Shown here: piece by piece, positions 54,258-63,616 of the stretch
Layout of the letters: every line of letters begins with the position of its first letter
How positions within the stretch are numbered: the stretch's first letter is position 1
Origin: Hyphomicrobiales bacterium
Lineage (GTDB): Bacteria; Pseudomonadota; Alphaproteobacteria; Rhizobiales; Rhizobiaceae
Length of the DNA: 64,000 bases
NCBI GenBank assembly: GCA_900473795.1
Contig: UCMT01000029.1
Coordinates: 1 to 64,000, forward strand
Direction: 5' to 3'
The notes under the pieces: generated by a model
Database searches by the model: none
What the model saw: only the letters and a program-made list of their open reading frames with translations
What the model was told of the DNA's origin: nothing
Translations under genes and position numbers: made by a program

Positions 54258-55007
54258 CTACGCAACCTGCCGGCTGCGTACGATACGGGCACCCGCCGCG
54301 CTCATCATCGCCAGGGCATACCAGGTCAGCGCGTAGACGAGGTGACTGTTGCGAAAGCGGACGACCGTCAGGCCGCCGATCGGCAGGCCGCCCACAACAG
54401 GCGTCGCATCCGCATCGACGAAGTATGGTGCGACATCGACGAGACCTTTCGACGCAGCGATGGCAGCGACGTCGCGGGAAAACCATCGGTCGTTTGCCGG
54501 GTCGTTGGAACGCAGGAAAGCGCCGCCCGGTTCGCTCATGCGCATGAGCCCGGTGACCTCGACGGTTCCGGCAACATTGCCCTTCGCGCGTTCGGATGCG
54601 TCGCGACGATCCGACGGTACGAAGCCGCGATTGATCAGCACTGTCGTGTGGTCTTGCCGGCGCGTGGGGGTCAGCACCCAGAAGCCGGCACCACGCTCCG
54701 TCACCGCCTGCACCAGAACCGTCTTGTCATGCTCGAAATCGCCTGTCACCGTGACACGGCGGTATTCGTCCTTCTCTGCACCGACAGCCTTCCATTGGGC
54801 GCGAGACGGCGCAGGCACCGCCTGCGCCTGGATACGCGCATCGACCCGCGCGATGAGATCAAACTTCCAGAAAAGGCGCTGGACCTGCCAGGTACCAAGG
54901 GCAAAGAAAACAACGACCAGCAGCAGCAGGACACCCATGAGCACCAGGCGCGAACGGGAAAATGAAGGGCTGGGCGCCGCCTCTCCTCGTGGTCGATCGA
55001 TGATCAT
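54258..55007 (-). CDS. SURF1-family protein for quinol oxidase
   Basis: The 249-residue protein has an N-terminal membrane helix (LVLMGVLLLLVVVFFALGTW) ending in GTWQVQRL, the periplasmic GTWQxxR SURF1 motif, a periplasmic domain (VTGDFEHDKTVLVQAVTERG, VLINRGFVPSD) and a C-terminal helix with LVYALTWYALAMM. It assists haem insertion into subunit I. It lies 24 bp after cyoD, as in other rhizobial cyo operons. Confidence 0.92.
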   Translation of the reverse strand: MIIDRPRGEAAPSPSFSRSRLVLMGVLLLLVVVFFALGTWQVQRLFWKFDLIARVDARIQAQAVPAPSRAQWKAVGAEKDEYRRVTVTGDFEHDKTVLVQAVTERGAGFWVLTPTRRQDHTTVLINRGFVPSDRRDASERAKGNVAGTVEVTGLMRMSEPGGAFLRSNDPANDRWFSRDVAAIAASKGLVDVAPYFVDADATPVVGGLPIGGLTVVRFRNSHLVYALTWYALAMMSAAGARIVRSRQVA

Positions 55008-55031
55008 GCGCCCCGCCCCGTCATTCCCCCG

Positions 55032-55436
55032 TCAGGGCATGTTCTTCATCATATCGTTCGTCATCGGCATCATGTTGGAGTTGAGGTGATGCATGACCCA
55101 GAGCGAACCCGCAAGCGCGATGCCGACGATAACGAGGGTGAAGATCAGCGCCATCAATGTCCAGCCGCCCTCCGAACGCGGATTCATGTGCAGGAAGTAG
55201 ACCATGTGGACGACGATCTGTACGGCACCGATCCCCATCACCAGCACGGCCGTCGCCAACTTGCTGTCCAAAACGCCATCCATGACCAGCCAGAACGGGA
55301 TCGCGGTCAGGATCGCGGCCAGGACAAAGCCGATCAGGTAGCTCTTCAGGGACCCGTGGCCAGCTCCGTGACCATGGCTGTGTGCGTGATGCGTTTCCGA
55401 CGCGCTTTCGTGGGACGGCAGAGGATGCGCACTCAT
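55032..55436 (-). CDS. cyoD: cytochrome o ubiquinol oxidase subunit IV
   Basis: The 134-residue protein has a His-rich N-terminus (HHAHSHGHGAGHGS) and three membrane helices (YLIGFVLAAILTAIPFWLVM, VQIVVHMVYFLHMNP, TLVIVGIALAGSLWVMHHL), typical of CyoD. The ATG at 55436 overlaps the cyoC stop (ATGA). It is an assembly subunit of the bo-type oxidase in the inner membrane. Confidence 0.93.
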   Translation of the reverse strand: MSAHPLPSHESASETHHAHSHGHGAGHGSLKSYLIGFVLAAILTAIPFWLVMDGVLDSKLATAVLVMGIGAVQIVVHMVYFLHMNPRSEGGWTLMALIFTLVIVGIALAGSLWVMHHLNSNMMPMTNDMMKNMP

Positions 55437-56053
55437 ACGAGAGCTCCCAGTAGGTAGACGAAGGAAAAGACGCCGATCCAGATGACGTCGAGGAAGTGCC
55501 AGAACATCGACAGGCACATCAGCCGGCGCCGATTGTCCGCGATCAGCCCGTACTTCTTCACTTGCACCATGAGTGTGACCAGCCAGATCATGCCGAAGGT
55601 CACGTGCAGGCCGTGCGTGCCGACCAGCGTGAAGAACGAGGACAGGAAGGCCGAACGCGTCGGGCCGGCGCCCTCCAGGATCAGGTGGTAGAATTCATAG
55701 AGCTCCAACGCCAGGAAGGCCGCCCCGAACACGCCGGTAACGCCGAGCCAGAAGAGGGTTTCCATCCTAGCGTTGCGCTCCATCTGAAGCATAGCAAAAC
55801 CATAGGTGATGGACGAGAACAGCAGCATGGCTGTGTTGACGGCGACGAACTTGAGATCGAACAGATCAGCCGGCGACGGGCCTGCGGCATAGTTGCGACC
55901 GAGGACGCCATGCGTCGCAAACAACACGGCGAAGATCAGGCAGTCGCTCATCAGATAGAGCCAGAAACCCAGCATGGTGCTGTGTTCCGGATGATGATCT
56001 TCCGTCAGGTAGAATTGCGGCGTCTGGTTCTCGTTGACTTGGGTCTCGCTCAT
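55433..56053 (-). CDS. cyoC: cytochrome o ubiquinol oxidase subunit III
   Basis: The 206-residue protein has five membrane helices with MLGFWLYLMSDCLIFAVLFA, YGFAMLQMERNARM, ELYEFYHLI and the HGLHVTFGMIWL segment, as in CyoC. The ATG at 56053 (MSETQVNE) follows the cyoB stop by 4 bp. It is the third gene of cyoABCD and a structural subunit of the proton-pumping oxidase. Confidence 0.93.
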   Translation of the reverse strand: MSETQVNENQTPQFYLTEDHHPEHSTMLGFWLYLMSDCLIFAVLFATHGVLGRNYAAGPSPADLFDLKFVAVNTAMLLFSSITYGFAMLQMERNARMETLFWLGVTGVFGAAFLALELYEFYHLILEGAGPTRSAFLSSFFTLVGTHGLHVTFGMIWLVTLMVQVKKYGLIADNRRRLMCLSMFWHFLDVIWIGVFSFVYLLGALV

Positions 56054-56057
56054 CGTC

Positions 56058-58061
56058 TCAGGTCCGTTCTGCGAGCAGCTTGGAGCGCGCGTCCTCCGTC
56101 GCCGCGACGGTCGCGGCAGGGATGAAGAAATCACGCTGATAGTTGAAGGTATGGCCGATCGAGACGGCAACGATGGCGATGAAGGACAGGGCGGCCAGCC
56201 ACCAGATGTACCAGATCAGTGCAAAGGCGAGCACGACGCTGATTCCCGCCAGGATGACGCCTGTGCCCGTGTTTCTCGGCATGTGGATCGGCTTGAAACC
56301 GGCGAGCGGGCGCTCGTAGCCACGGCTCTTCATGTCGTACCAGCTGTCGTGATCGTGCACGACCGGCGTAAAAGCGAAGTTGTATTCCGGCGGCGGCGAG
56401 GAGGTCGACCATTCCAGCGTGCGGCCGTCCCAGGCATCACCACTCGTCTCGCGCAGCTGATCGCGCCTCAGGTAACTGACGATGATCTGGATGACAAAGG
56501 AGGCGATGCCGAGCGCGATCAGGACGGCTCCGAACGCAGCGATGACGAACCAAATCTGCAGCGAAGGGTCTTCAAACTGGCTGACACGCCGGGTGACGCC
56601 CATCAGGCCGAGCACATAGAGCGGCATGAAGGCGAAGAAGAAGCCGATCTGCCAGAACCAGAAGCTCATCCTGCCCCAGAACGGGTCAAGCTTGTAGCCG
56701 AAGGCCTTGGGCCACCAGTAGACGAGGCCGGCCATCAGCCCGAACACCACGCCGCCGATGATGACGTTGTGGAAGTGGGCGATGAGGAAGAGCGAATTGT
56801 GCAGGACGAAGTCGGCCGGCGGAATAGCCAGCATGACGCCGGTCATGCCACCGATGACGAAGGTGACCATGAAGCCGATGGTCCACAGCATTGGCACTTC
56901 GTAGCGGATGCGTCCGCGATACATGGTGAAGAGCCAGTTGAACATCTTCGCGCCCGTCGGGATGGAGATGATCATCGTCGTGATGCCGAAGAAGGCGTTG
57001 ACCGAGGCGCCCGAACCCATCGTGAAGAAGTGGTGCAGCCAGACGATATAGGACAGGATCATGATCACGCAGGTTGCGTAGACCATCGAGGCGTAGCCGA
57101 AAAGACGCTTGCCGCAGAAGGTCGCCACGACCTCGGAGAAGATACCGAAGGCCGGCAGGACGAGGATGTAGACTTCCGGGTGGCCCCATATCCAGATGAG
57201 GTTGATATACATCATCGGATTGCCACCAAGGTCGTTGGTGAAGAAATTTGTCCCCACATAGCGGTCGAGCGACAAAAGCGCGAGCGTGGCGGTCAGGATC
57301 GGAAACGTTGCAACGATCAGGATGTTGGTGCAAAGCGACGTCCAGGTGAAGACCGGCATCTTCATGAAAGTCATGCCGGGCGCCCGCATCTTGACGATCG
57401 TGGCGATCAGGTTGATGCCGGAAAGCGTTGTGCCGACACCGGCCACCTGCAGGCCCCATATGTAATAGTCGACGCCGACGCCGGGACTGTAGTCTGCACC
57501 CGAAAGCGGCGGATAGGCGAGCCAGCCGGTGCGCGCGAATTCACCCACGAAGAGCGACAGCATGATGATGACAGCGCCGGCCGTCGTCATCCAGAAGGAA
57601 AAATTGTTGAGGAAGGGGAAGGAAACGTCGCGGGCACCGATCTGCAGCGGCACAACGTAATTCATGAGACCGGTCACGAAGGGCATGGCCATGAAGAAGA
57701 TCATGATCACGCCATGGGCCGTGAAGATCTGGTCGTAGTGATGGGGGTTGAGGTACCCCTCGTTACCGTTGAAGGCGATCGCCTGCTGGATACGCATCAT
57801 GATCGCATCGGCAAAGCCGCGCATCAGCATGACCAACGCCAGTATCACATACATGATACCGATCTTCTTGTGGTCGACGCTGGTGAACCACTCGCTCCAG
57901 AGATAACCCCAGAGCTTGAATTTGGTGACCAAGGCGAGCATCGCGATGCCGCCCAGCGCAACGACCGCAAAAGTCGCGACGAGAATGGGCTCGTGGTAGG
58001 GGATCGCTTCCCAGGACAGCCGCCCGAAGATGAACTGAGTCAAACTGGTTTCACCGAACAT
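56058..58061 (-). CDS. cyoB: cytochrome o ubiquinol oxidase subunit I
   Basis: The 667-residue haem-copper subunit shows the low-spin haem/His region [17 protein letters not shown], the CuB and Tyr segment [16 protein letters not shown], the tandem His [10 protein letters not shown] and the HFHNVIIGG haem ligands. The ATG at 58061 (MFGETSL) aligns with other CyoB proteins; an upstream in-frame ATG is non-conserved. It reduces O2 to water and pumps protons using quinol. Confidence 0.96.
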   Translation of the reverse strand: MFGETSLTQFIFGRLSWEAIPYHEPILVATFAVVALGGIAMLALVTKFKLWGYLWSEWFTSVDHKKIGIMYVILALVMLMRGFADAIMMRIQQAIAFNGNEGYLNPHHYDQIFTAHGVIMIFFMAMPFVTGLMNYVVPLQIGARDVSFPFLNNFSFWMTTAGAVIIMLSLFVGEFARTGWLAYPPLSGADYSPGVGVDYYIWGLQVAGVGTTLSGINLIATIVKMRAPGMTFMKMPVFTWTSLCTNILIVATFPILTATLALLSLDRYVGTNFFTNDLGGNPMMYINLIWIWGHPEVYILVLPAFGIFSEVVATFCGKRLFGYASMVYATCVIMILSYIVWLHHFFTMGSGASVNAFFGITTMIISIPTGAKMFNWLFTMYRGRIRYEVPMLWTIGFMVTFVIGGMTGVMLAIPPADFVLHNSLFLIAHFHNVIIGGVVFGLMAGLVYWWPKAFGYKLDPFWGRMSFWFWQIGFFFAFMPLYVLGLMGVTRRVSQFEDPSLQIWFVIAAFGAVLIALGIASFVIQIIVSYLRRDQLRETSGDAWDGRTLEWSTSSPPPEYNFAFTPVVHDHDSWYDMKSRGYERPLAGFKPIHMPRNTGTGVILAGISVVLAFALIWYIWWLAALSFIAIVAVSIGHTFNYQRDFFIPAATVAATEDARSKLLAERT

Positions 58062-58160
58062 TGTGTTGTCCACATCTCTCGATATACGGGCCCAAGGGCT
58101 TTTGAAGGCCTTGCGCGTCCGCAGCACCGGATCCTCCAGTGCCGCCGAGCACGCGGTGTC

Positions 58161-59285
58161 CTAGTGCATCTTGTGCATGTCGTGGTTCATCGTTTCCGGC
58201 TCGTCCTGCCGGTCCTCGATCCCCTCGGCCGGCTCTTCGCTGCGCGACGGGTTGCCGGTTTCCGGGAAGGTGGCCCCGGGCGCGGCCTCGCCGGCATTGC
58301 TGCCGCCGTCGGCATGGCGGTTGTCATGCTCCAGCTTGGCCCGGTTTTCATGGCTGTCGGCGCCCGCGCCGCCCATCATGTCGATATGCATCATGTCCTT
58401 CATGCACATCTGTCCGGCCCGCACGCACATGTTGAGCACGGCGTCATAAAGCCCGTTCTCGACGGAGGCATAGTAGCGGACTGGCTCCTTGATGCTCGGC
58501 TTCTCAAGTTTCAGGTAGGTGTCGCGATTGAGCATCGTACCGCTCTGCTTCACCCGGGCGACCCATTCATCAAAGCCCGCCTGATCCTGCCCGTGGAACT
58601 TGAAACGCATATGGGAGAAGCCGTCGCCGCTATAGTTCGACGACAGGCCCTCATATTCCCCCGGCTTGTTGATCACCGCATGCAGCCTGGTCTGCATTCC
58701 GGGCATGGCGTAGATCATGCCGGCCATTGCGGGCACGTAGAAGGAATTCATCACCGAGGAGGCAGTGATCTTGAAGTTGATCGGCACGTCGACCGGAGCC
58801 GCCAGCTCGTTGACCGTCGCAATCCCGTAGTCGGGATAGAAGAACAGCCATTTCCAGTCGAGCGCCACGACCTCGACGTTCAGCGGCTTTACGTCGGTGG
58901 CGACGGGCCGCGCGGCGTCGATCCGGTCGAGCGGCCGGTAGGGATCGAGCTTGTGGGTACTGACCCATGTGACGGCGCCGAGCGCAATGATGATCGCAAG
59001 CGGCGCGGACCAGATGACCACCTCGAGCCCGGTGGAATGATGCCATTCCGGATCGTATTTGGCGGCCTTGTTGGACTGGCGATAGTGCCAGGCGAAATAA
59101 AGCGTCAGGCAGATGACGGGTACGATGATGATCAGCATCAGGATCGTCGAAATGACAATCAGGTCCCTTTGCTGCGCGGCGATATCCCCTGAGGGCGACA
59201 TGACGACCATGTTGCATCCGGTGAGGGCCGGCAGCATGAGCATAAGCATCATCGATAGTCGGGCGAAACTGAATTGCGTCGGCAT
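58161..59285 (-). CDS. cyoA: cytochrome o ubiquinol oxidase subunit II (lipoprotein)
   Basis: The 374-residue protein has a lipoprotein signal with lipobox LTGC near residue 23, two membrane helices (LIVISTILMLIIIVPVICLT; SAPLAIIIALGAVTWVS) and a cupredoxin-like periplasmic domain lacking CuA ligands, as in quinol oxidases. The C-terminus has an unusual acidic and Met/His-rich tail ending MNHDMHKMH. It is first in cyoABCD-SURF1. Confidence 0.93.
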   Translation of the reverse strand: MPTQFSFARLSMMLMLMLPALTGCNMVVMSPSGDIAAQQRDLIVISTILMLIIIVPVICLTLYFAWHYRQSNKAAKYDPEWHHSTGLEVVIWSAPLAIIIALGAVTWVSTHKLDPYRPLDRIDAARPVATDVKPLNVEVVALDWKWLFFYPDYGIATVNELAAPVDVPINFKITASSVMNSFYVPAMAGMIYAMPGMQTRLHAVINKPGEYEGLSSNYSGDGFSHMRFKFHGQDQAGFDEWVARVKQSGTMLNRDTYLKLEKPSIKEPVRYYASVENGLYDAVLNMCVRAGQMCMKDMMHIDMMGGAGADSHENRAKLEHDNRHADGGSNAGEAAPGATFPETGNPSRSEEPAEGIEDRQDEPETMNHDMHKMH

Positions 59286-59591
59286 TTCGGGCTCAACTTG
59301 CGTTCTGTTCAGGTGGCAATAACCAGGCGCGGTCACGCTTGGGAATGAGGTGCTTCGTCGCAGCGCAGCATTCTGTCGCAGTGCGGTAGCGATTTTCGGC
59401 TATCCGTCGCCACAGATTTGTACTAGCGCATTAGGCCTTATCGGTCTCCCGCTATCCTTCCGCTGGCGCAGGCCGATGGGTGTCGGCGTCTGCAGCCTCG
59501 CGCGAAGTTCGAACGTTTCGCGTAATTCTTGATATTGGACGTCGATTAGTCAACACTCGAAGAACATGGCGCACATCGCTCGGAGAAGTTC
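59286..59591. other. divergent control region cyoA / MFS gene
   Basis: This 306-bp region between divergent cyoA and the MFS gene must hold both promoters. No copies of the island operators and no coding frame were seen. Confidence 0.5.
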
Positions 59592-60917
59592 ATGAGTTCG
59601 GCCGTCAACCCCACATCCACTGGTCTTGAACGGGATGCCCGTCGCATCCATGACGACAACAAGCCATTGTCGCCGGGCAGCATCGCCATCGGCGTGGTCA
59701 TCGGACGGACGTCGGAGTTCTTCGACTTCTTCGTCTACGGCCTTGGCTCCATTCTCGTCTTCCCGAAGCTGATCTTCTCGTTCGCGCCCAATCCCGTGGC
59801 CGCGACGCTGATGTCCTTCGCACTGTTTCCGCTTGCGTTTCTCGCGCGCCCGGTCGGCTCCTTCGTCTTCATGTGGATCGACCGCAACTACGGACGCGGG
59901 ACCAAGCTGACGGTCGCGCTGGTGATCCTCGGCGGCTCGACGGCATCAATCGCGTTCCTGCCGGGCTACGCGACGATCGGATACTGGGCCGTGGCGCTTC
60001 TGGCGCTCTTCCGGTTGGGACAGGGTTTTGCGCTTGGCGGCGCATGGGACGGCCTGGCATCCCTGCTGAATCTCAGCGCACCGCCAAATCATCGCGGCTG
60101 GTATGCGATGATCCCCCAGCTCGGCGCGCCCATCGGCTTTGCGCTGGCGAGCATTCTCTTTGGCTACTTCGTCAATAGTCTTTCCGAGGCCGATTTCCTC
60201 GAGTGGGGCTGGCGCTATCCCTTCTTCGTCGCTTTCGCGATCAATGTGGTGGCGCTTTTCGCTCGCCTGCGCATCGTCGCCAGCAAGGAATTCGGCGCGG
60301 CCATGGATGCCCAGGAGTTGCAGGCCCGACCTATCTTCGAGATGCTGAGCAAGCACAGCCTCGATGTCGTGCTTGGCGCCTTCGTACCCCTGGCGAGCTT
60401 CGCGATGTTTCACCTCGTCACTATTTTCCCCTTGAGCTGGATCATCCTCAATGGCGGGCAGTCGGCAGCCGAGTTCCTCTGGGTCCAGGTTGCCGGTGCG
60501 GCCGTCGGCGCCATGAGCATCGTGCTCTCCGGCGTGATCGCCGACAGGATCGGCCGTCGCAGGCAGCTGATGCTCGGCGCGATCCTAATCGCGATCTTCA
60601 GCTTCTCGGCACCGTTCCTCCTCGATGCCGGCGGCAAGGGGCAGGACGCCTATATCCTGATCGGCTTTGCCATTCTCGGCCTCACCTTCGGCCAATCGTC
60701 CGGCGCCGTATCGTCGCGCTTCACGCAATACTACCGCTATACCGGTGCAGCGCTCACCTCGGACCTCGCCTGGCTCCTGGGCGCAGGTTTTGCGCCCCTG
60801 GTCGCGCTCGGCCTTGCTACCAGCTTCGGAATCGTCTTCATCGGCGGCTACCTGATTTCCGGCGCCATCTGCACATTGGCGGCCCTGAGCCTCACCCGGG
60901 CGCTCGACCAGTACTAG
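59592..60917 (+). CDS. MFS transporter (metabolite:H+ symporter-like)
   Basis: The 441-residue protein has twelve predicted helices and the MHS-family signatures EFFDFFVYGLGSILVF near residue 40, RPVGSFVFMWIDRNYGRG and FRLGQGFALGGAWDG, plus IADRIGRRRQLMLG in the second half. It imports an organic acid or compatible solute with protons. The location divergent from cyo is common in rhizobia. Substrate not determined. Confidence 0.88.
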   Translation: MSSAVNPTSTGLERDARRIHDDNKPLSPGSIAIGVVIGRTSEFFDFFVYGLGSILVFPKLIFSFAPNPVAATLMSFALFPLAFLARPVGSFVFMWIDRNYGRGTKLTVALVILGGSTASIAFLPGYATIGYWAVALLALFRLGQGFALGGAWDGLASLLNLSAPPNHRGWYAMIPQLGAPIGFALASILFGYFVNSLSEADFLEWGWRYPFFVAFAINVVALFARLRIVASKEFGAAMDAQELQARPIFEMLSKHSLDVVLGAFVPLASFAMFHLVTIFPLSWIILNGGQSAAEFLWVQVAGAAVGAMSIVLSGVIADRIGRRRQLMLGAILIAIFSFSAPFLLDAGGKGQDAYILIGFAILGLTFGQSSGAVSSRFTQYYRYTGAALTSDLAWLLGAGFAPLVALGLATSFGIVFIGGYLISGAICTLAALSLTRALDQY

Positions 60918-61233
60918 GGCGCTGTCAGGTGCCACGATCGGGTCGTGGCAGAAAAAGACTGAAGGTTGCGCGCCGATTGACCACGTGCCGGGATCTGCGC
61001 CCCTCGCTTTCGATAGGGTTATCGGAGGCGCAGGCGACGGCGGCGCAACACCTCTCACTCGCGATTTGCCGCATCGCCGTCGCGATGCAGAAACAAGTGC
61101 CGGCTCTCCTGGGTGACTGCTGAACTTCAGGTCATGCAGCGATTGAATTTGCCAGCGCCGGCTGAAACGCCTCGATAACGACGGCGCGCCAGCCAGCAAC
61201 CACAGCGCACGGGAAGAACTCAGCCCGATCGAA
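60918..61233. other. intergenic region with hairpin
   Basis: This 316-bp gap between convergent genes has a hairpin TGCCACGA - 5 nt - TCGTGGCA at 60930-60950, 13 bp after the MFS stop, a likely terminator. No gene seen. Confidence 0.5.
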
Positions 61234-63237
61234 TCAGCCTTCCAGCCAGCGCACCTCTTCCGGAGTAAGCGTGATCTCAATCGCTTTGAGGCTATCTTCC
61301 AGTTCAGCCACGGTTCGCGGACCGATGAGCGGAATGATCGGGAACGGTTGCGCAATGACATAGGCAAGCGCGATGTGGATCGGGCTGCAGCCATGCTTCC
61401 TGGCGAGTTCGATTGCGCGGTCGCGGCGTTCGAAATTACGGTCGGAATACCAGACCCGCACGATTTCCTCGTCGTCACGCTTGTCGCGCCCTGCCCTGTC
61501 GGTGAAAAAGCCTCTCCCTTGGCTCGACCAGGCGAAGTTGGGAATTTGCCGCTCCTTCAGCCAGACTTTCCAGCCGTCGTCTGACGCTGCGACACAGCCG
61601 GACCAGATGGGATCGAGCATCTGCGCCAGCGAGAAATTGTTGGACAGAGCCGCCGGAGCCGCCTTGCCGTTTTTCTCGGCAAAGACGGTGGCCTCGTCCA
61701 TGCGTTCGCGCGTCCAGTTGGATCCGCCGAAAATACCCCGGATGCGCCCGCGCCGGACCTCGGCGTCCATGGCATCGACGAATTCACCGACCGGGATGTC
61801 CGGATTATCGCGATGCATGAAGTAGACATCAACATAATCCGTCTTCAGCCGCTCCAGCGACTGATCCAGTTGTCTGGCAATCACGTCCGGATAGCAGAGC
61901 GGCGAATGGGCGCCCTTGCCGATCAGGACGATGTCCTCGCGGTTGACCCCGCGGCTCGTAAACCAGTCGCCGAAAATGCTTTCAGTCTTGCCGGCACCGT
62001 AGACGAATGCGGTGTCGAACAGATTTCCACCCGCCTCGTAGAAGGCATCGAGTGTCAGCGAGGCAGAGGCAAAACTCGGGAAGAACTCAAAGCCGAGCGC
62101 AACTGTGGAGGTCGGCTTTGTCAAGCCGGGGATCTGACGTTTGGGCACGTTTGTACCGGCAACGACTGCAGCGCCCGCTACGTTGACGGTCCGCCTGGCG
62201 GCCGTCTCCACCCCGTACTCGAGACCAACGGATGCGCGCCACCGATCGAGCACGCGCAGATTGGCCCGCGTATCTTCGGCGCTCATGCCGGGGAAGGTGA
62301 ACTCGGTGCGGCCAGCACGGATCGCCTCGCCCACCGCATCGACCTCGAACGAGTAGAGGTAGCGCTTCTCCTCGACTTCGATTGATTGCTGTCCATCGCC
62401 CCTGATGATTTCGATGCGGCCCACCCCACCCTGCTTGCCGGAGGCGAACCAGAAGTCCTTTACCTCGATGCGGCCCTGCGAGCCGATGATGCGCAGCACG
62501 TTGTCCTGCTGCGCCATGATCGAGCAGGACACCTCCGCGACGATATCGTTGGGGAACTTGAGGACGGCCGATGCCCATTCGTCGACGCCGGACGGCCCCA
62601 GACGGGCAGCGCCGGATACCGTCAGCGGTTCGAGGAAAAGCTTGTTCTCGGCAGCACCGGCGAGCATGCATACCATCGAGACCGGGTAGCCGCCGACATC
62701 GAGAATGCCGCCGCCGGCCAGATCATTGGCAAAGAGACGGTGCTCGGGGCTATAACCGCCCATGTCGAAGCCGAAACTCGAGCGGATAATCCGCACGTCG
62801 CCGATCGTCCCGTCCCGCACCAGTTCGACGAGGCGGGCCGTTTGCGGATGGAACCTGTACATATAGGCTTCGCCGGCGAACACGCCGACCTTTGTCGCCT
62901 CGTGGAAGATCGATTGTGCATCGAACGCTGAAAGCGCCATCGGTTTTTCGACCAGCACATGCTTGCCGGCCCGTACCGCCTTGATCGCCCATTCGGCATG
63001 GCTGGTGTGCGGCGTGGCGATGTAAACCGCGTCGATCCCCGGATCTGCGAGAAGCGCGTCGTATCCCTTGACGATGCTCGCCCCCGGGAAACCCTCACCG
63101 AGGCCGGATTTGTCCGGATTGCGCGTGGCGATGGCCACCAGGCGGCCCGTCGCGGAATGGGCAACCCCTTCTGCAAATGTCCGGGCGATGGTGCCGGGGC
63201 CGATGATGCCCCATCGGATCGGTTGTTCTGAGCTCAT
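61234..63237 (-). CDS. Gfo/Idh/MocA oxidoreductase fused to aldo/keto reductase
   Basis: The 667-residue protein joins two oxidoreductases. Residues 1 to about 330 form a Gfo/Idh/MocA enzyme: Rossmann start IRWGIIGPGTIARTFAEG, HVLVEKPMALS (catalytic Lys-Pro motif) and GGGILDVGGYPVSM (catalytic Asp). Residues from about 360 form an AKR with tetrad residues in NLFDTAFVYGAGKTE, VLIGKGAH and VYFMHRDNPDIP, and SNNFSLAQ for cofactor. AAAAGGA precedes the ATG. Frame is continuous without a stop, so the fusion is real at sequence level. It may act on a sugar in two redox steps; divergent AraC gene is the likely regulator. Confidence 0.9.
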   Translation of the reverse strand: MSSEQPIRWGIIGPGTIARTFAEGVAHSATGRLVAIATRNPDKSGLGEGFPGASIVKGYDALLADPGIDAVYIATPHTSHAEWAIKAVRAGKHVLVEKPMALSAFDAQSIFHEATKVGVFAGEAYMYRFHPQTARLVELVRDGTIGDVRIIRSSFGFDMGGYSPEHRLFANDLAGGGILDVGGYPVSMVCMLAGAAENKLFLEPLTVSGAARLGPSGVDEWASAVLKFPNDIVAEVSCSIMAQQDNVLRIIGSQGRIEVKDFWFASGKQGGVGRIEIIRGDGQQSIEVEEKRYLYSFEVDAVGEAIRAGRTEFTFPGMSAEDTRANLRVLDRWRASVGLEYGVETAARRTVNVAGAAVVAGTNVPKRQIPGLTKPTSTVALGFEFFPSFASASLTLDAFYEAGGNLFDTAFVYGAGKTESIFGDWFTSRGVNREDIVLIGKGAHSPLCYPDVIARQLDQSLERLKTDYVDVYFMHRDNPDIPVGEFVDAMDAEVRRGRIRGIFGGSNWTRERMDEATVFAEKNGKAAPAALSNNFSLAQMLDPIWSGCVAASDDGWKVWLKERQIPNFAWSSQGRGFFTDRAGRDKRDDEEIVRVWYSDRNFERRDRAIELARKHGCSPIHIALAYVIAQPFPIIPLIGPRTVAELEDSLKAIEITLTPEEVRWLEG

Positions 63238-63616
63238 GATGTATCCTTTTCATTCATTCCAGAAAGAGGGGGTGATCAGCGCAGCCGCTTGCCTTCGGCA
63301 TAGATTGGGAAGCAGCGTCTGCCGGGGACGGCTACGGGCGCGGTTCCCGCCTCCGTTGGTCAACAGGTCGCCGGAAACGGTGGCAGAGGCAAAGACCGAG
63401 GCTTCCACGCAGACGGTGAGGTCGGCTTCACCTGCGACACTGCCGGCCGGAAGGTCATCTGCGGCGACGTGACCGGGTTGACGTGGCAGCCCTGGAGATC
63501 GGGACGGGCCACAAAATACTTGAAGCACATTGAAAACCTCCCATTTTCAATTGTAGTCCGTCAGCGAACATGGGCACGTTATCACCGGGCGAAAATCTGT
63601 CTCGTACAAAGGGAAT
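63238..63616. other. divergent control region fusion gene / AraC gene
   Basis: This 379-bp region contains promoters for both divergent genes. A minus-strand coding-like stretch (AGEADLTVCVEASVFASATVSGDLL) spans about 63345-63450, but it is short, lacks a good start and is not recognised; I cannot call it a gene. Confidence 0.4.

Noticed and set aside
56034..59192. Plus-strand open frame of over 1,000 codons opposite cyoB and cyoA
   Set aside because: It is antisense to two conserved oxidase genes and rich in His, Asp, Glu and Arg as expected for a shadow frame of high-GC coding DNA. No domain was recognisable.
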